Made by a program: the position numbers and the translations under genes. The notes under the pieces were generated by a model. That model made no database searches. It saw only the letters and a program-made list of their open reading frames with translations, and had not been told where the DNA came from. From Sulfuricaulis sp040901545 (lineage in GTDB: Bacteria > Pseudomonadota > Gammaproteobacteria > Acidiferrobacterales > Sulfurifustaceae): a stretch of DNA of 64,000 bases. The stretch's first letter is position 1, and every line of letters begins with the position of its first letter. Below are positions 8,242 through 17,712 of this stretch, in pieces. The stretch spans positions 46,656 through 110,655 of the forward strand of contig NZ_JBBDYL010000042.1 of the NCBI RefSeq assembly GCF_040901545.1, in the 5' to 3' direction.

Positions 8242-10503
8242 TCAGGCGGGTGTTTTATCGGTCGTCGGAATGAAGTCGAACTTCAGTTCGTCCTCTTTCG
8301 CCGTAATCTTGACGTGACCGCCCGAGGCCAGGCTGCCAAACAGTAACTCGTTCGCCAGTGACTTTTTGACCCGTTCCTGGATCAGTCGCGCCATCGGGCG
8401 TGCGCCCATGGACGGATCGTAACCGCGCTTGGCTAGCCAGGCGCGGGCGGCATTATCAAGTTCGACGGTGACATGCTTGTCCGCGAGTTGTGCCTCGAGC
8501 TCAAGAATAAACTTGTCTACCACATGCCCAATGGTCGTTTCATCGAGCGGCTTGAACTGGATGATCGCGTCCAGGCGATTGCGGAATTCAGGCGTGAACA
8601 GGCGTTTGATCTCCTGCATCTCGTCGCCAAGATGATCCTGCTTGGTGAAACCGATACTCGAACGGCTTAAACGATCAGCCCCGGCGTTGGTGGTCATCAC
8701 CAGGATTACGTTGCGAAAGTCGGCCTTGCGACCGTTGTTATCCGTCAGCGTCCCGTGATCCATGACCTGCAACAGCAGGTTGAAGACGTCCGGATGCGCC
8801 TTCTCGACCTCATCGAGCAGCAGTACCGAATGTGGATGCTTTACGATCGCCTCGGTCAGCAATCCGCCCTGGTCGAAGCCGACGTAACCGGGTGGCGCGC
8901 CGATCAGGCGTGAAACGGTGTGCCGCTCCATGTATTCCGACATATCAAAACGGATGAGTTCCAGCCCCAGGATCCGCGCCAGCTGGCGCGTCACCTCGGT
9001 CTTGCCGACGCCCGTGGGACCCGAAAAGAGATAGGAGCCGACCGGTTTTTCCGGATGCCCCAGCCCGGAGCGCGACATTTTGATCGCGGCCGATAGCGCT
9101 TCAATCGCCTCATCCTGCCCGAACACCACCATCTTGAGATCGCGCACGAGCGTCTTCAGCGCCTCGCGGTCGGATGTCGATACGGTCTTGGGCGGAATGC
9201 GCGCCATCTTGGCGACAATTTCCTCGATGTCATGCACGCCGATTGTCTTTTTTCTCCGGCTCGGCGGGAGCAGATGCTGACCGGCGCCGGCCTCGTCGAT
9301 GACATCGATCGCCTTGTCCGGCAGGTGCCGGTCATTGATATAACGGTTCGCCAATTCCACTGCGCTGCGCAGCGCCTGTAATGTGTAGCGTACGCCATGA
9401 TGGCGCTCGAAGCGGTTCTTCAGGCCGCGGAGAATTTCCACGGTTTCCTCCACAGACGGTTCAGTGACATCGATCTTCTGGAATCGGCGCGAAAGCGCCC
9501 GGTCTTTCTCGAAGATATTGCGGTATTCCTGGTATGTAGTCGAACCGATGCACTTGAGATCGCCGGAAGCAAGAACCGGTTTCAGAAGATTCGATGCGTC
9601 CATGGCGCCGCCCGATGCCGCGCCCGCCCCGATGATGGTGTGGATTTCGTCAATGAATAATACCGCGTTGTCCTGCTTCTTCAGTTGATGTAATACCGCC
9701 TTCAACCGCTTTTCAAAATCGCCGCGATACTTGGTACCGGCGAGCAACGAACCCATGTCGAGCGCATAAATCGTGCTTTGTGCCAGCACGTCAGGAACTT
9801 CGCTGTCGACAATTTTCTTCGCGAGGCCCTCGGCAATGGCGGTTTTGCCCACGCCGGCTTCACCGACAAACAGCGGATTGTTCTTGCGGCGGCGGCACAG
9901 CACCTGGATGGTACGTTCCACCTCCCGGCTGCGCCCGATCAATGGATCGATTTTTCCGGCCCTGGCCTGTTCGTTGAGATTGATGCAGAACACATCCAGC
10001 GGGCTACGCTCCGCAGACGCGCCCTCCTCGCTTTCTTCCTGAGCCGGCAGCTCATTCTGACTCTCACCAGGCACTTTCGAAATGCCGTGCGATACGAAAT
10101 TGACGATATCGAACCGACTGATGTTCTGCTTGTGCAGGAAATACACGGCGTGCGATTCCTTCTCGCCAAAAATCGCGATCAAAACGTTCGCGCCGGTTAC
10201 TTCCTTCTTGCCCACGCCCTGAACGTGCAACACGGCACGCTGAATCACGCGTTGAAAACCAATGGTAGGCTGGGTGTCAATCTTGCTGCCGGAGGCCAGC
10301 TTGGGTACGTTCTCCTCGAGAAAAGCATTGAGGCTGCGCCGGAGTTCCTCGATGTTTCCGCCACAGGCGCGCAGCACGCGAGCCGCTGATGGATTATCGA
10401 GCAATGCCGCCAGCAGATGCTCCACGGTGATGAATTCGTGGCGCTTTTCGCGCGCGTTCTGGAACGCATTGTTTAAAGAAAACTCAAGCTCTTGGGACAA
10501 CAT
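8242..10503 (-). CDS. clpA: ATP-dependent Clp protease ATP-binding subunit ClpA
   Basis: 753 residues from the ATG at 10503, chosen because GGAGG lies 7 bases upstream and MLSQELEFSLNNAF is the family start. An N-terminal Clp-N domain (about 1-145) is followed by two AAA+ modules with Walker A motifs GEAGVGKT and GPTGVGKT; the second module carries the ClpP-binding loop region. ClpA unfolds substrates and feeds them to ClpP. It receives N-degron proteins from ClpS, encoded 59 bp upstream on the same strand. clpP is not in the window. Confidence 0.97.
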   Translation of the reverse strand: MLSQELEFSLNNAFQNAREKRHEFITVEHLLAALLDNPSAARVLRACGGNIEELRRSLNAFLEENVPKLASGSKIDTQPTIGFQRVIQRAVLHVQGVGKKEVTGANVLIAIFGEKESHAVYFLHKQNISRFDIVNFVSHGISKVPGESQNELPAQEESEEGASAERSPLDVFCINLNEQARAGKIDPLIGRSREVERTIQVLCRRRKNNPLFVGEAGVGKTAIAEGLAKKIVDSEVPDVLAQSTIYALDMGSLLAGTKYRGDFEKRLKAVLHQLKKQDNAVLFIDEIHTIIGAGAASGGAMDASNLLKPVLASGDLKCIGSTTYQEYRNIFEKDRALSRRFQKIDVTEPSVEETVEILRGLKNRFERHHGVRYTLQALRSAVELANRYINDRHLPDKAIDVIDEAGAGQHLLPPSRRKKTIGVHDIEEIVAKMARIPPKTVSTSDREALKTLVRDLKMVVFGQDEAIEALSAAIKMSRSGLGHPEKPVGSYLFSGPTGVGKTEVTRQLARILGLELIRFDMSEYMERHTVSRLIGAPPGYVGFDQGGLLTEAIVKHPHSVLLLDEVEKAHPDVFNLLLQVMDHGTLTDNNGRKADFRNVILVMTTNAGADRLSRSSIGFTKQDHLGDEMQEIKRLFTPEFRNRLDAIIQFKPLDETTIGHVVDKFILELEAQLADKHVTVELDNAARAWLAKRGYDPSMGARPMARLIQERVKKSLANELLFGSLASGGHVKITAKEDELKFDFIPTTDKTPA

Positions 10504-10562
10504 ACCACCGCCTCCGGGCATAGGCCCCTCAAATAGATAACTCCCTCTTGAAAAATATTCCC

Positions 10563-10880
10563 TTATTCAGGCTCCATGGTGCACTGCAGGGGATGCTGGT
10601 GTTCCTGGGCGAATGCCAGCACCTGCCTAACTTTGGTCTCCGCTATCTCTCGAGTATAGATCCCGCAGACCCCGATTCCCTTCTGGTGCACATGTAACAT
10701 GATGCGGGTTGCGTCTTCGCGATTCTTGGCAAAAAAACGTTCCAAAATAATCACGACGAACTCCATAGGAGTATAGTCGTCGTTCAGCAAGATGACTTTA
10801 TAAAGCTGCGGCTTCTGAAGCTTGGGCTTTACTTCCTGAACGACGGGACCTTCAAGATAATGCTGGGGTTTATCGCTCAT
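10563..10880 (-). CDS. clpS: ClpA adaptor ClpS
   Basis: 105 residues. The core KVILLNDDYTPMEFVV and the helix ending in MLHVHQKGIGVCGIYTREIA form the hydrophobic pocket that recognises N-terminal Leu, Phe, Tyr and Trp. The flexible N-terminal tail, which engages ClpA, precedes it. clpS is upstream of clpA in one transcript and diverges from a cold-shock gene, matching the cspD-clpS-clpA order of E. coli. Confidence 0.96.
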   Translation of the reverse strand: MSDKPQHYLEGPVVQEVKPKLQKPQLYKVILLNDDYTPMEFVVIILERFFAKNREDATRIMLHVHQKGIGVCGIYTREIAETKVRQVLAFAQEHQHPLQCTMEPE

Positions 10881-11184
10881 GGGTCATATTCTATAGATTA
10901 CACCATAATTTTTTCGGGGCATCCTCAATCCAACCCCGAGAAACAAGTACATTGTGCGACTGATAATCCAAAATTCAACCCCTGCGATTGTGGCATGAAT
11001 TTTGAGGCCAATATGCCATTTTTTCTATTCCCCGCCTTGTTGCCGCATCACCATGACCTAGCTTGACTTGATCAAAAAAAGAAGGATGATGGCAAGGTCG
11101 CGCCTCTTATGCAGTATTAACCGGGGCACGGTCCATCGGCAACCAGAAAGACAGCGGTTTGCTGCCGCGACAGGAGGGGAATGT
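10881..11184. other. Divergent promoter region of clpS and the cold-shock gene, with csp leader
   Basis: 304 bp. It must carry promoters for both genes. A TTGACT at 11063-11068 could be a -35 for csp, without a convincing -10. Just upstream of csp the arms CGGCAACC and GGTTTGCTGCCG can pair imperfectly, consistent with a structured leader as in other cold-shock mRNAs. No gene is visible. Confidence 0.35.
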
Positions 11185-11394
11185 ATGCCACTAGGTACCG
11201 TCAAGTGGTTTAACGCCAGCAAAGGGTATGGGTTCATTACACCCAGCGATGGCGGAGACGACGTCTTCGCACATTATTCCGCCATCGAAATGGAAGGATA
11301 CAAAACCCTGAAAGAGGGGCAACAAGTAGAGTTCGAAGTCCAGGAAGGTCCCAAGGGCCCCCAGGCTTCCCACATACGTTCCCTAATCAAGTAA
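11185..11394 (+). CDS. Cold-shock domain protein, syntenic with CspD
   Basis: 69 residues from the ATG at 11185, preceded by AGGAGGGG. RNP1 (KGYGFI) and RNP2 (DVFAHY) are intact. These single-domain proteins bind single-stranded nucleic acid and melt RNA structure. The position, divergent from clpS-clpA, is that of cspD in E. coli, a stationary-phase replication inhibitor, but it lacks the longer C-terminal tail of CspD. The name is therefore left open. A rho-independent terminator follows. Confidence 0.92.
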   Translation: MPLGTVKWFNASKGYGFITPSDGGDDVFAHYSAIEMEGYKTLKEGQQVEFEVQEGPKGPQASHIRSLIK

Positions 11395-11427
11395 GCGGCG
11401 TTATTTTTCCACGAAGTCCATTCCAAG

Positions 11428-11452
11428 ACCCGGCCTTTGCCGGGTTTTCTTT
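11428..11452 (+). terminator. Rho-independent terminator of the cold-shock gene
   Basis: Stem ACCCGGC (11428-11434) and GCCGGGT (11439-11445) with a CTTT loop, followed by TTTCTTTG. It lies 34 bp after the stop codon. Confidence 0.85.
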
Positions 11453-11548
11453 GTTTATATCATACTTGATTCAGGCAGACGGCGAATAATGGAAATCTAA
11501 CAACCAGCATTGGATCGGCAACGACTTCCGTCTGCAACAGTTTCTGTG

Positions 11549-12802
11549 TTAAAAATGCCGGATAACGGCTTCACCAAATTCAGAACTGCTCACCTGTTTC
11601 GCGCCGGTCATGGCGCGGGCAAAATCGTAAGTCACCGTCTTGGCGGCGATCGCGCCATTCATGCCTTTAATAATAAGTTCGGCAGCCTCGGTCCAGCCCA
11701 TGTGACGGAGCATCATTTCCGCCGATAGAATCAGCGAACCGGGATTGGCCATGTTTTTTCCGGCATATTTGGGTGCCGTGCCATGTGTGGCCTCGAACAT
11801 GGCGACACGGTCAGACAAATTCGCGCCGGGTGCTATGCCAATGCCGCCCACCTGCGCCGCCAAGGCATCGGAAATATAATCGCCGTTAAGATTGAGGGTC
11901 GCGATAATGCTGTATTCATCCGGTCGCAGCAAGATCTGCTGCAGGAAGGCATCGACAATGACATCTTTGATAACGATCTCCCGTCCGCTACGCGGGTTCT
12001 TAAATCGGCACCAGGGTCCATCATCAATAAGTTGTGCGCCGAACTCACGTATGGCGAGCTCATAGCTCCAGTTTTTAAAGCCCCCTTCCGTGAACTTCAT
12101 GATATTGCCCTTGTGCACCAACGTAATCGAGGTACGATCATTGGCAATGGCGTATTGGATCGCGCGACGCACAAGCCGCTCCGTCCCTTCGCGCGAAACC
12201 GGCTTGATACCGATGGCCGAAGTTCCCGGAAACCGGATATTCTTCACGCCCAACTCGCGCTGCAGAAAGGTAATCAGCTTTTGCGCTTCTGGCGAACCGG
12301 CCATCCACTCGATACCGGCATAGATGTCTTCCGAGTTTTCCCGAAAGATAACCATGTCGATCTTTTCCGGTTCTTTCACCGGGCTAGGCACACCCTTGAA
12401 ATAGCGCACGGGACGCATGCAAACGTAAAGATCGAGCTCCTGACGGAGGGTCACATTCAGCGAACGAAAACCTCCGCCCACCGGTGTGGTAAGCGGACCC
12501 TTGATCGAGACGACATAGTCCCGGATGGCGTGTAAAGTTTCATCCGGCAACCAGGCGTTGTTCCCGTAAATGTTAACCGCCTTTTCGCCTGCATACACCT
12601 CCATCCATGCTACGGAACGCTTACCGCCGTAAGCCTTTTTGACGGCTGCGTCCACCACCTGGCGCATCGGCGGCGTGACATCCACGCCGATGCCATCGCC
12701 TTCGATATAGGGAATGATGGGTCGATCGGGAACATTTAATGAAAAGTCTGTATTAACAGTAATTTTTTCGCCGACGGGAACGGTGATACGGGTATTGGAC
12801 AT
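11549..12802 (-). CDS. icd: NADP-dependent isocitrate dehydrogenase
   Basis: 417 residues, the length of the E. coli-type enzyme. The phosphorylatable serine loop GGGFRSLNVTLRQ is conserved, as is NLNGDYISDALAAQVGG near the metal site. The coenzyme loop THGTAPKYAGKN holds the Lys-Tyr pair that indicates NADP over NAD. It oxidises isocitrate to 2-oxoglutarate in the TCA cycle, alongside gltA later in the window. The serine loop implies possible control by AceK, but aceK is not here. It diverges from rluE as in E. coli. Confidence 0.97.
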   Translation of the reverse strand: MSNTRITVPVGEKITVNTDFSLNVPDRPIIPYIEGDGIGVDVTPPMRQVVDAAVKKAYGGKRSVAWMEVYAGEKAVNIYGNNAWLPDETLHAIRDYVVSIKGPLTTPVGGGFRSLNVTLRQELDLYVCMRPVRYFKGVPSPVKEPEKIDMVIFRENSEDIYAGIEWMAGSPEAQKLITFLQRELGVKNIRFPGTSAIGIKPVSREGTERLVRRAIQYAIANDRTSITLVHKGNIMKFTEGGFKNWSYELAIREFGAQLIDDGPWCRFKNPRSGREIVIKDVIVDAFLQQILLRPDEYSIIATLNLNGDYISDALAAQVGGIGIAPGANLSDRVAMFEATHGTAPKYAGKNMANPGSLILSAEMMLRHMGWTEAAELIIKGMNGAIAAKTVTYDFARAMTGAKQVSSSEFGEAVIRHF

Positions 12803-12967
12803 GAAAACTCCGGAGTGGGTAAAATTCGCGCGCCGATTCTATCATTAAATCATTCGCTTCCGCAGCATCGGAGCGGGGTCGTTATGTCGGCACGTCATGC
12901 CTGGTGATGCGTTGCGACATATCCACCGTTAATGATGGGGTGGCCATAGCCATTTACCCAAATCTTG

Positions 12968-13510
12968 ATGAGACTTATTTTATTCAACAAACCTTACAGC
13001 GTTCTCACGCAATTCACGGACAGAAAAAGCCGACCAACCTTGTCGGATTACATCCCATTGTCGGGTGTCTATCCCGCAGGCCGGCTTGACCGAGACAGCG
13101 AAGGATTGCTGTTGCTTACGAACGATGGAAAACTCCAACAGCAATTCTCGAACCCGCGCTACAAACTCCCAAAAACCTATTGGGTCCAGGTAGAGGGCGA
13201 ACCGGATGACACTGCCGTGGAGCAATTGCAGTGTGGCGTGATTTTGGATGGAAAGAAAACTCGGCCGGCGGAAATTCGGCGTATTGCCGAACCCTCGCTG
13301 TGGCCACGCAATCCGCCGATCCGCTTTCGCCGTTCCATACCCACCTCTTGGCTCGAAATCACCCTCACAGAAGGCCGGAACCGCCAGGTGCGTCGCATGA
13401 CTGCCGCCGCAGGTTTCCCTACCCTGCGCCTGGTGCGCCGTGCCGTTGGCCCGTTCACGATAGACGGGCTCGCGTCCGGTGAATGGTGTGAAGCCGCTTC
13501 CCAAGTCTGA
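12968..13510 (+). CDS. rluE: 23S rRNA pseudouridine synthase RluE
   Basis: 180 residues from the ATG at 12968; a TTG one codon earlier is also possible. The RsuA-type catalytic motif AGRLDRDSEGLLLLTNDG includes the active-site Asp. There is no S4 domain, which distinguishes RluE from RluB, RluF and RsuA. RluE modifies U2457 of E. coli 23S rRNA. It is followed 12 bp later by nudJ and lies next to icd, the enteric order. Confidence 0.92.
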   Translation: MRLILFNKPYSVLTQFTDRKSRPTLSDYIPLSGVYPAGRLDRDSEGLLLLTNDGKLQQQFSNPRYKLPKTYWVQVEGEPDDTAVEQLQCGVILDGKKTRPAEIRRIAEPSLWPRNPPIRFRRSIPTSWLEITLTEGRNRQVRRMTAAAGFPTLRLVRRAVGPFTIDGLASGEWCEAASQV

Positions 13511-13522
13511 TAAGGTTAAATC

Positions 13523-14008
13523 ATGATCTGGAAACCAAATGTGGTGGTCGCGGCCGTCGTTGATCGTGCCGGAAAATTCCTGCTGATTGAGGAACGGGTC
13601 GAAGGTCGGCTGGTGCTTAATCAGCCGGCCGGGCATCTCGATGAAGGCGAGACTCTGATGGCTGCCGTGGTGCGCGAAACACTGGAAGAAACCGGTTGGC
13701 ATTTCTCCCCGGAGGCATTGCTTGGCATCTACCGCTGGCGGCACCCGACAAAAAGTACTACTTATTTACGGTTCGCATTCATCGGATCTGTCTCGCGCCA
13801 TGATTCCGGGCGAACGCTTGATCGAGGCATCACGCGGACATTGTGGCTGACCCCGGACGAAATCCACGCCGCGCGTGATCGGCACCGGAGCCCGCAAGTC
13901 GAGCTTTGCGTCAAGGATTATATCTCCGGACAGCGATACTCTCTGGAACTGCTCAAGGAGCTAGCCGGTTTGAACGCTCGCCCCTCAAGCCGTCGCGCCC
14001 GTTCATGA
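13523..14008 (+). CDS. nudJ: Nudix phosphatase NudJ
   Basis: 161 residues. The Nudix box fits GX5EX7REUXEEXGU and is seen in GHLDEGETLMAAVV-RETLEETGW near residues 37-59. NudJ hydrolyses thiamine pyrophosphate precursors and nucleoside di- and triphosphates in E. coli; the physiological substrate is less clear. It lies between rluE and mnmA, and its TGA overlaps the mnmA start as ATGA, so translation is probably coupled. AAGG precedes the ATG by 7 bases. Confidence 0.9.
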   Translation: MIWKPNVVVAAVVDRAGKFLLIEERVEGRLVLNQPAGHLDEGETLMAAVVRETLEETGWHFSPEALLGIYRWRHPTKSTTYLRFAFIGSVSRHDSGRTLDRGITRTLWLTPDEIHAARDRHRSPQVELCVKDYISGQRYSLELLKELAGLNARPSSRRARS

Positions 14009-15111
14009 CAATGAAAATTGTGGTCGGCATTTCCGGTGGTGTGGACTCTGCGGTTGCCGCGCTGCTGCTGAAGCGGGCCGGACATGAAGTCACGGGTCTG
14101 TTCATGAAGAATTGGGAAGAAGACGATACCGCAGATTACTGCAGTGCGGCGGAAGACCTGGGGATGGCCAGCTCGGTCTGTGACCGGTTAGGAATACCTC
14201 TCAAGACGGTAAATTTTGCCACCGAATACTGGGATCGCGTGTTCAGTTATTTCCTCACCGAGTATCGCGCAGGCCGCACTCCCAATCCGGACGTATTATG
14301 CAACAAGGAAATCAAATTCAAGGCATTTCTCGAACACGCACGCGTGCTTGACGCCGATTACATCGCCACCGGCCATTACGCGCGCGTCACCCATCAGGAT
14401 GGCCGATACCACCTGCTCAAGGCGCGTGATGTAAACAAGGACCAGTCTTATTTTCTCCACTTGCTGGGACAGGAAGCCCTTGCACAGACGCTGTTTCCAA
14501 TTGGTAACCTGACTAAAGCAGAAGTGCGGCAATTGGCGAAGCAGGAAGGCTTGGCTAATTTCGATCGGCCTGACTCAACAGGGATTTGTTTCATCGGCGA
14601 ACGGAATTTCAAATCATTTCTCGCTCGCTATTTGGCCGCGCAACCCGGCGAGCTGCGTACACTCGCTGGGACGCTCAAAGGCCACCATGACGGCGTAATT
14701 TATTACACCATCGGTCAGCGCCACGGTCTGGGCATCGGTGGACAGGGCGAAGCGTGGTACGTGGTCGGCAAAGATGTCTCACGTAATATTCTTTATGTTG
14801 GGCAGGGCGAACAGAATCCGGCGCTGTACAGTGAAGCATTGATCTCCGGTGTTCCGCACTGGATTGGCGGCGCTTTACCGAACCGTTTAGAAAAACTATA
14901 TGCCAAAACCAGATACCGTCAGCCGGATCAAAGTTGCACCGTCGCTCTGCTCGATATGGGTCTGCGAGTATCCTTCGATATGGCGCAACGCGCCATCGCG
15001 CCCGGTCAGTCGGTTGTCTTTTACGACGGCGAAGAATGTCTGGGCGGCGGAATCATTGAACAAGCGTTGGCGCTTTCACAAACTCGCGATGCGCCTTTGG
15101 CGTACCATTGA
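14005..15111 (+). CDS. mnmA: tRNA-specific 2-thiouridylase MnmA
   Basis: 368 residues from the ATG at 14005, which overlaps the nudJ stop; a second ATG two codons later is nearly as good. The PP-loop is GISGGVDSAV, the first catalytic cysteine is in PNPDVLCNKEIKF and the second in DSTGICFIGERN. MnmA thiolates U34 of tRNA-Lys, Glu and Gln with sulfur from the Tus relay. In enterics hflD follows; here purB comes next after 70 bp and hflD is absent. Confidence 0.96.
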   Translation: MTMKIVVGISGGVDSAVAALLLKRAGHEVTGLFMKNWEEDDTADYCSAAEDLGMASSVCDRLGIPLKTVNFATEYWDRVFSYFLTEYRAGRTPNPDVLCNKEIKFKAFLEHARVLDADYIATGHYARVTHQDGRYHLLKARDVNKDQSYFLHLLGQEALAQTLFPIGNLTKAEVRQLAKQEGLANFDRPDSTGICFIGERNFKSFLARYLAAQPGELRTLAGTLKGHHDGVIYYTIGQRHGLGIGGQGEAWYVVGKDVSRNILYVGQGEQNPALYSEALISGVPHWIGGALPNRLEKLYAKTRYRQPDQSCTVALLDMGLRVSFDMAQRAIAPGQSVVFYDGEECLGGGIIEQALALSQTRDAPLAYH

Positions 15112-15181
15112 ACCGGCATTTTCCCTAATAATCTGGTAAAATGCGTCGTCCCCCGGGGACCATACACCATCGCAGGCACGC

Positions 15182-16594
15182 ATGAATAAACCGACCAAGC
15201 CCGATGCACTGCCGTTAAGTCCACTGACTGTCCTCTCGCCCCTCGACGGGCGCTACGAATCCAAAGTCGCCCCACTCCGTCCACTATTCAGTGAATACGC
15301 TCTGTTCAAACGGCGAGTTTTTGTCGAAATACACTGGCTGCTCACGCTCGGCCAAGAGAAGAGAATCAAGGAAGTTGCGCCCTTTTCTCCCCAATCAAAA
15401 AAAATTCTGGAGGGAATCGCCACGAATTTCTCAATCAAGGACGCGCAACGCGTCAAGGACATCGAGTCCAGGATCAATCACGACGTCAAAGCGATTGAGT
15501 ATTTTCTGAAGGAAAAAACGAGTGGCAACGAGGAAATCAGCCGTTCGGCTGAATTCATTCACTTCGCCTGCACTTCTGAGGACATCAACAATCTGGCTTA
15601 CGGATTACTGTTAAAGGAATGCAGGGAGTGCATACTGCTCGATGGCGCGGACAAACTGATCGCCGTCATTTCCGATTTGGCCACCCGTTACGCCGACCAA
15701 CCCATGCTCGCGCGCACCCATGGCCAGCCCGCTTCACCTACAACGCTGGGCAAGGAATTAGCAAATGTGGCATATCGTTTAAAGCGCGTCCGTCAGCAGA
15801 TTGCGGCCGTACCGATTCTGGGGAAAATTAACGGGGCCGTGGGTAATTACAACGCGCATCTGGCCGCTTATCCGGAAGTGGACTGGCCGACCCTGGGAAA
15901 ATCCTTCGTCGAAAGGTTGGGACTTGCCTGGAATCCCTACACCACCCAGATCGAGCCGCACGACTACGTTGCCGAGCTGCTCGACGCGGAATCGCGTTTC
16001 AACACGATTTTAATCGATTTCAACCGGGATATTTGGGGCTATATCTCAATCGGGTATTTCAAACAGAGGGCCGTGAAGGGCGAAATCGGCTCGTCAACCA
16101 TGCCGCACAAGGTTAATCCAATCGATTTTGAAAATGCTGAGGGCAACCTTGGTCTGGCCAATGCCCTGTTTCGCCACCTCGCGGAGAAACTTCCCATCTC
16201 ACGTTTTCAGCGCGACCTCACCGATTCCACGGTAATGCGCAATCTGGGTGTTGCCTTCGGCTACATGTTGCTTGCGTGGGAATCGTGCCTTAAAGGCATC
16301 TCTAAGCTCGAGGCAAATCCTGACCGCATGCGTCAGGACCTTGATGAGAATTGGGAGGTTCTGGCCGAGGCGATACAGACCGTCATGCGCCGTTACGGCC
16401 TGGAACAGGCCTATGAGACACTGAAGGACCTCACTCGCGGAAAAGGCGGTACTACACAAAAGCACATGCAGGATTTTATTCGGACACTCGACCTGCCGGC
16501 TGACGCAAAAAAACACCTGCTTGCGTTAACTCCGGCCACCTATACGGGAAATGCCGCGACGCAGGCCAGAAATCTGGGCAGAACCAAAGTTTAA
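15182..16594 (+). CDS. purB: Adenylosuccinate lyase
   Basis: 470 residues, the long E. coli-type PurB. The fumarase-superfamily signature GSSTMPHKVNPIDFENAEG is present, with catalytic residues also in ARTHGQPASPTT. PurB cleaves SAICAR and adenylosuccinate, so it acts twice in purine synthesis. It ends the rluE-nudJ-mnmA-purB run. Only a modest ribosome binding site precedes the ATG. About 100 AT-rich bases without a clear hairpin follow. Confidence 0.97.
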   Translation: MNKPTKPDALPLSPLTVLSPLDGRYESKVAPLRPLFSEYALFKRRVFVEIHWLLTLGQEKRIKEVAPFSPQSKKILEGIATNFSIKDAQRVKDIESRINHDVKAIEYFLKEKTSGNEEISRSAEFIHFACTSEDINNLAYGLLLKECRECILLDGADKLIAVISDLATRYADQPMLARTHGQPASPTTLGKELANVAYRLKRVRQQIAAVPILGKINGAVGNYNAHLAAYPEVDWPTLGKSFVERLGLAWNPYTTQIEPHDYVAELLDAESRFNTILIDFNRDIWGYISIGYFKQRAVKGEIGSSTMPHKVNPIDFENAEGNLGLANALFRHLAEKLPISRFQRDLTDSTVMRNLGVAFGYMLLAWESCLKGISKLEANPDRMRQDLDENWEVLAEAIQTVMRRYGLEQAYETLKDLTRGKGGTTQKHMQDFIRTLDLPADAKKHLLALTPATYTGNAATQARNLGRTKV

Positions 16595-16701
16595 GATTGG
16601 TATTTTATTTTTCCCTTAGCCTTTTCTTTCCTGTGCCAATTACACGTTGTGGACTATATATATCTTGATGGCTGCAAGAATTTCCATCGAAAAGACAATT
16701 C

Positions 16702-17229
16702 ATGGTTGACATGGAAACCGCAAAAAATCCATCCATCGAAGAAAAATCAACCACTCAAAGACGGATAATCAAAGACCGACATGAGGTTGGCGAAATCCTG
16801 GCTGGGTTGATTGAAAACGCAAGACGCGAAATTGTTATTTTCGCTCCACAGCTGGATGGCGCCCTATTCAACACGTCTCGTTTTGCGCGCGCCTTGGCCA
16901 GCTTCGTGGCCCGGCATCGTCACAATCTGGCGCGCATCGTGGTGGAAGATGCGGAACAGTCAATACGTGATAACGATCGCCTCGTTTTGCTGTTCCGTCG
17001 TTTAAGTGATTTCATTCATATGCATCAAGTCTCGGATGAACATATCGGCATTCGCGAAATGTTCGTCGTCGTGGATCACCGCAGCTACCTGTATCAGGAA
17101 GATACGTCAAAACACGAATGTATTTCGCATCTCAATGACGCCCATCAGGCTGCAATGCTCGCGCGACGCTTCAATGAATTGTGGGATCGAAGCGAGCCCA
17201 TTCAGTCACTTCGTTCGGCGGGACTCTAG
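16702..17229 (+). CDS. Unknown protein, PLD-like fold (DUF7931-type)
   Basis: 175 residues, function unknown. No signal peptide or membrane segment. The core ARREIVIFAPQLDGALFN and later IREMFVVVDHRSYLYQE resemble the beta strands of phospholipase D-like domains, but the catalytic H-x-K-x4-D motifs are absent. Domains of this type also occur fused to acetyltransferases in gammaproteobacteria. The stop is 5 bp from the next start, so it is probably co-transcribed with the NlpC/P60 gene and the secretin_N gene. The domain name is from memory and should be tested by profile search. Confidence 0.6.
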   Translation: MVDMETAKNPSIEEKSTTQRRIIKDRHEVGEILAGLIENARREIVIFAPQLDGALFNTSRFARALASFVARHRHNLARIVVEDAEQSIRDNDRLVLLFRRLSDFIHMHQVSDEHIGIREMFVVVDHRSYLYQEDTSKHECISHLNDAHQAAMLARRFNELWDRSEPIQSLRSAGL

Positions 17230-17234
17230 TACCG

Positions 17235-17711
17235 ATGACGACGAAGTTGCTTCGTTTTCCCCGGCTATTTCTATTGTGCTTTTCGGTTCTGGTAGCGTCA
17301 GGCTGCGGACATGTCCCCTCAGATACATCATCGTCCACGTTCGGAAACCGCGCAGCCGACAAGGCGCTTACCATGGTCGGAAAACCATACCGATACGGCG
17401 GTAATACACCGGATGGTTTCGATTGCAGCGGATTGGTGCAGTACAGTTACAGGCGTGTCGGTGTGAAACTTCCACACGGTACACAAAGTTTGCGGCGTAT
17501 ATCACATCCCGTTGCACGCAATAATTTGCGTCGCGGAGATCTGATTTTCTTCACCCAGGAAGGAAAAAAATCATCCCACGTCGCGCTGTATATCGGAGAT
17601 GACCGCTTCGTTCACGCACCCTCAAGCGGAAAGAACGTTCATATAGCCGATTTCAATGATCGCTACTGGCGCCGCCATTTCTCGGAGGCGCGGCGCTTTG
17701 ATTTGGATTAA
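17235..17711 (+). CDS. NlpC/P60 family lipoprotein (cell-wall endopeptidase)
   Basis: 158 residues from the ATG at 17235; the upstream extension in this frame overlaps the previous gene and is not conserved. A lipobox LVASGC places the lipid on Cys24. The peptidase domain shows catalytic Cys in DGFDCSGLVQY, the first His in SSHVALYIG and the second polar residue in RFVHAPSSG. Such enzymes cut D-Glu-diaminopimelate bonds in peptidoglycan, as Spr/MepS and NlpC do. Stop and next start are one base apart, indicating an operon with the secretin_N protein. Confidence 0.9.
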   Translation: MTTKLLRFPRLFLLCFSVLVASGCGHVPSDTSSSTFGNRAADKALTMVGKPYRYGGNTPDGFDCSGLVQYSYRRVGVKLPHGTQSLRRISHPVARNNLRRGDLIFFTQEGKKSSHVALYIGDDRFVHAPSSGKNVHIADFNDRYWRRHFSEARRFDLD

Positions 17712-17712
17712 T

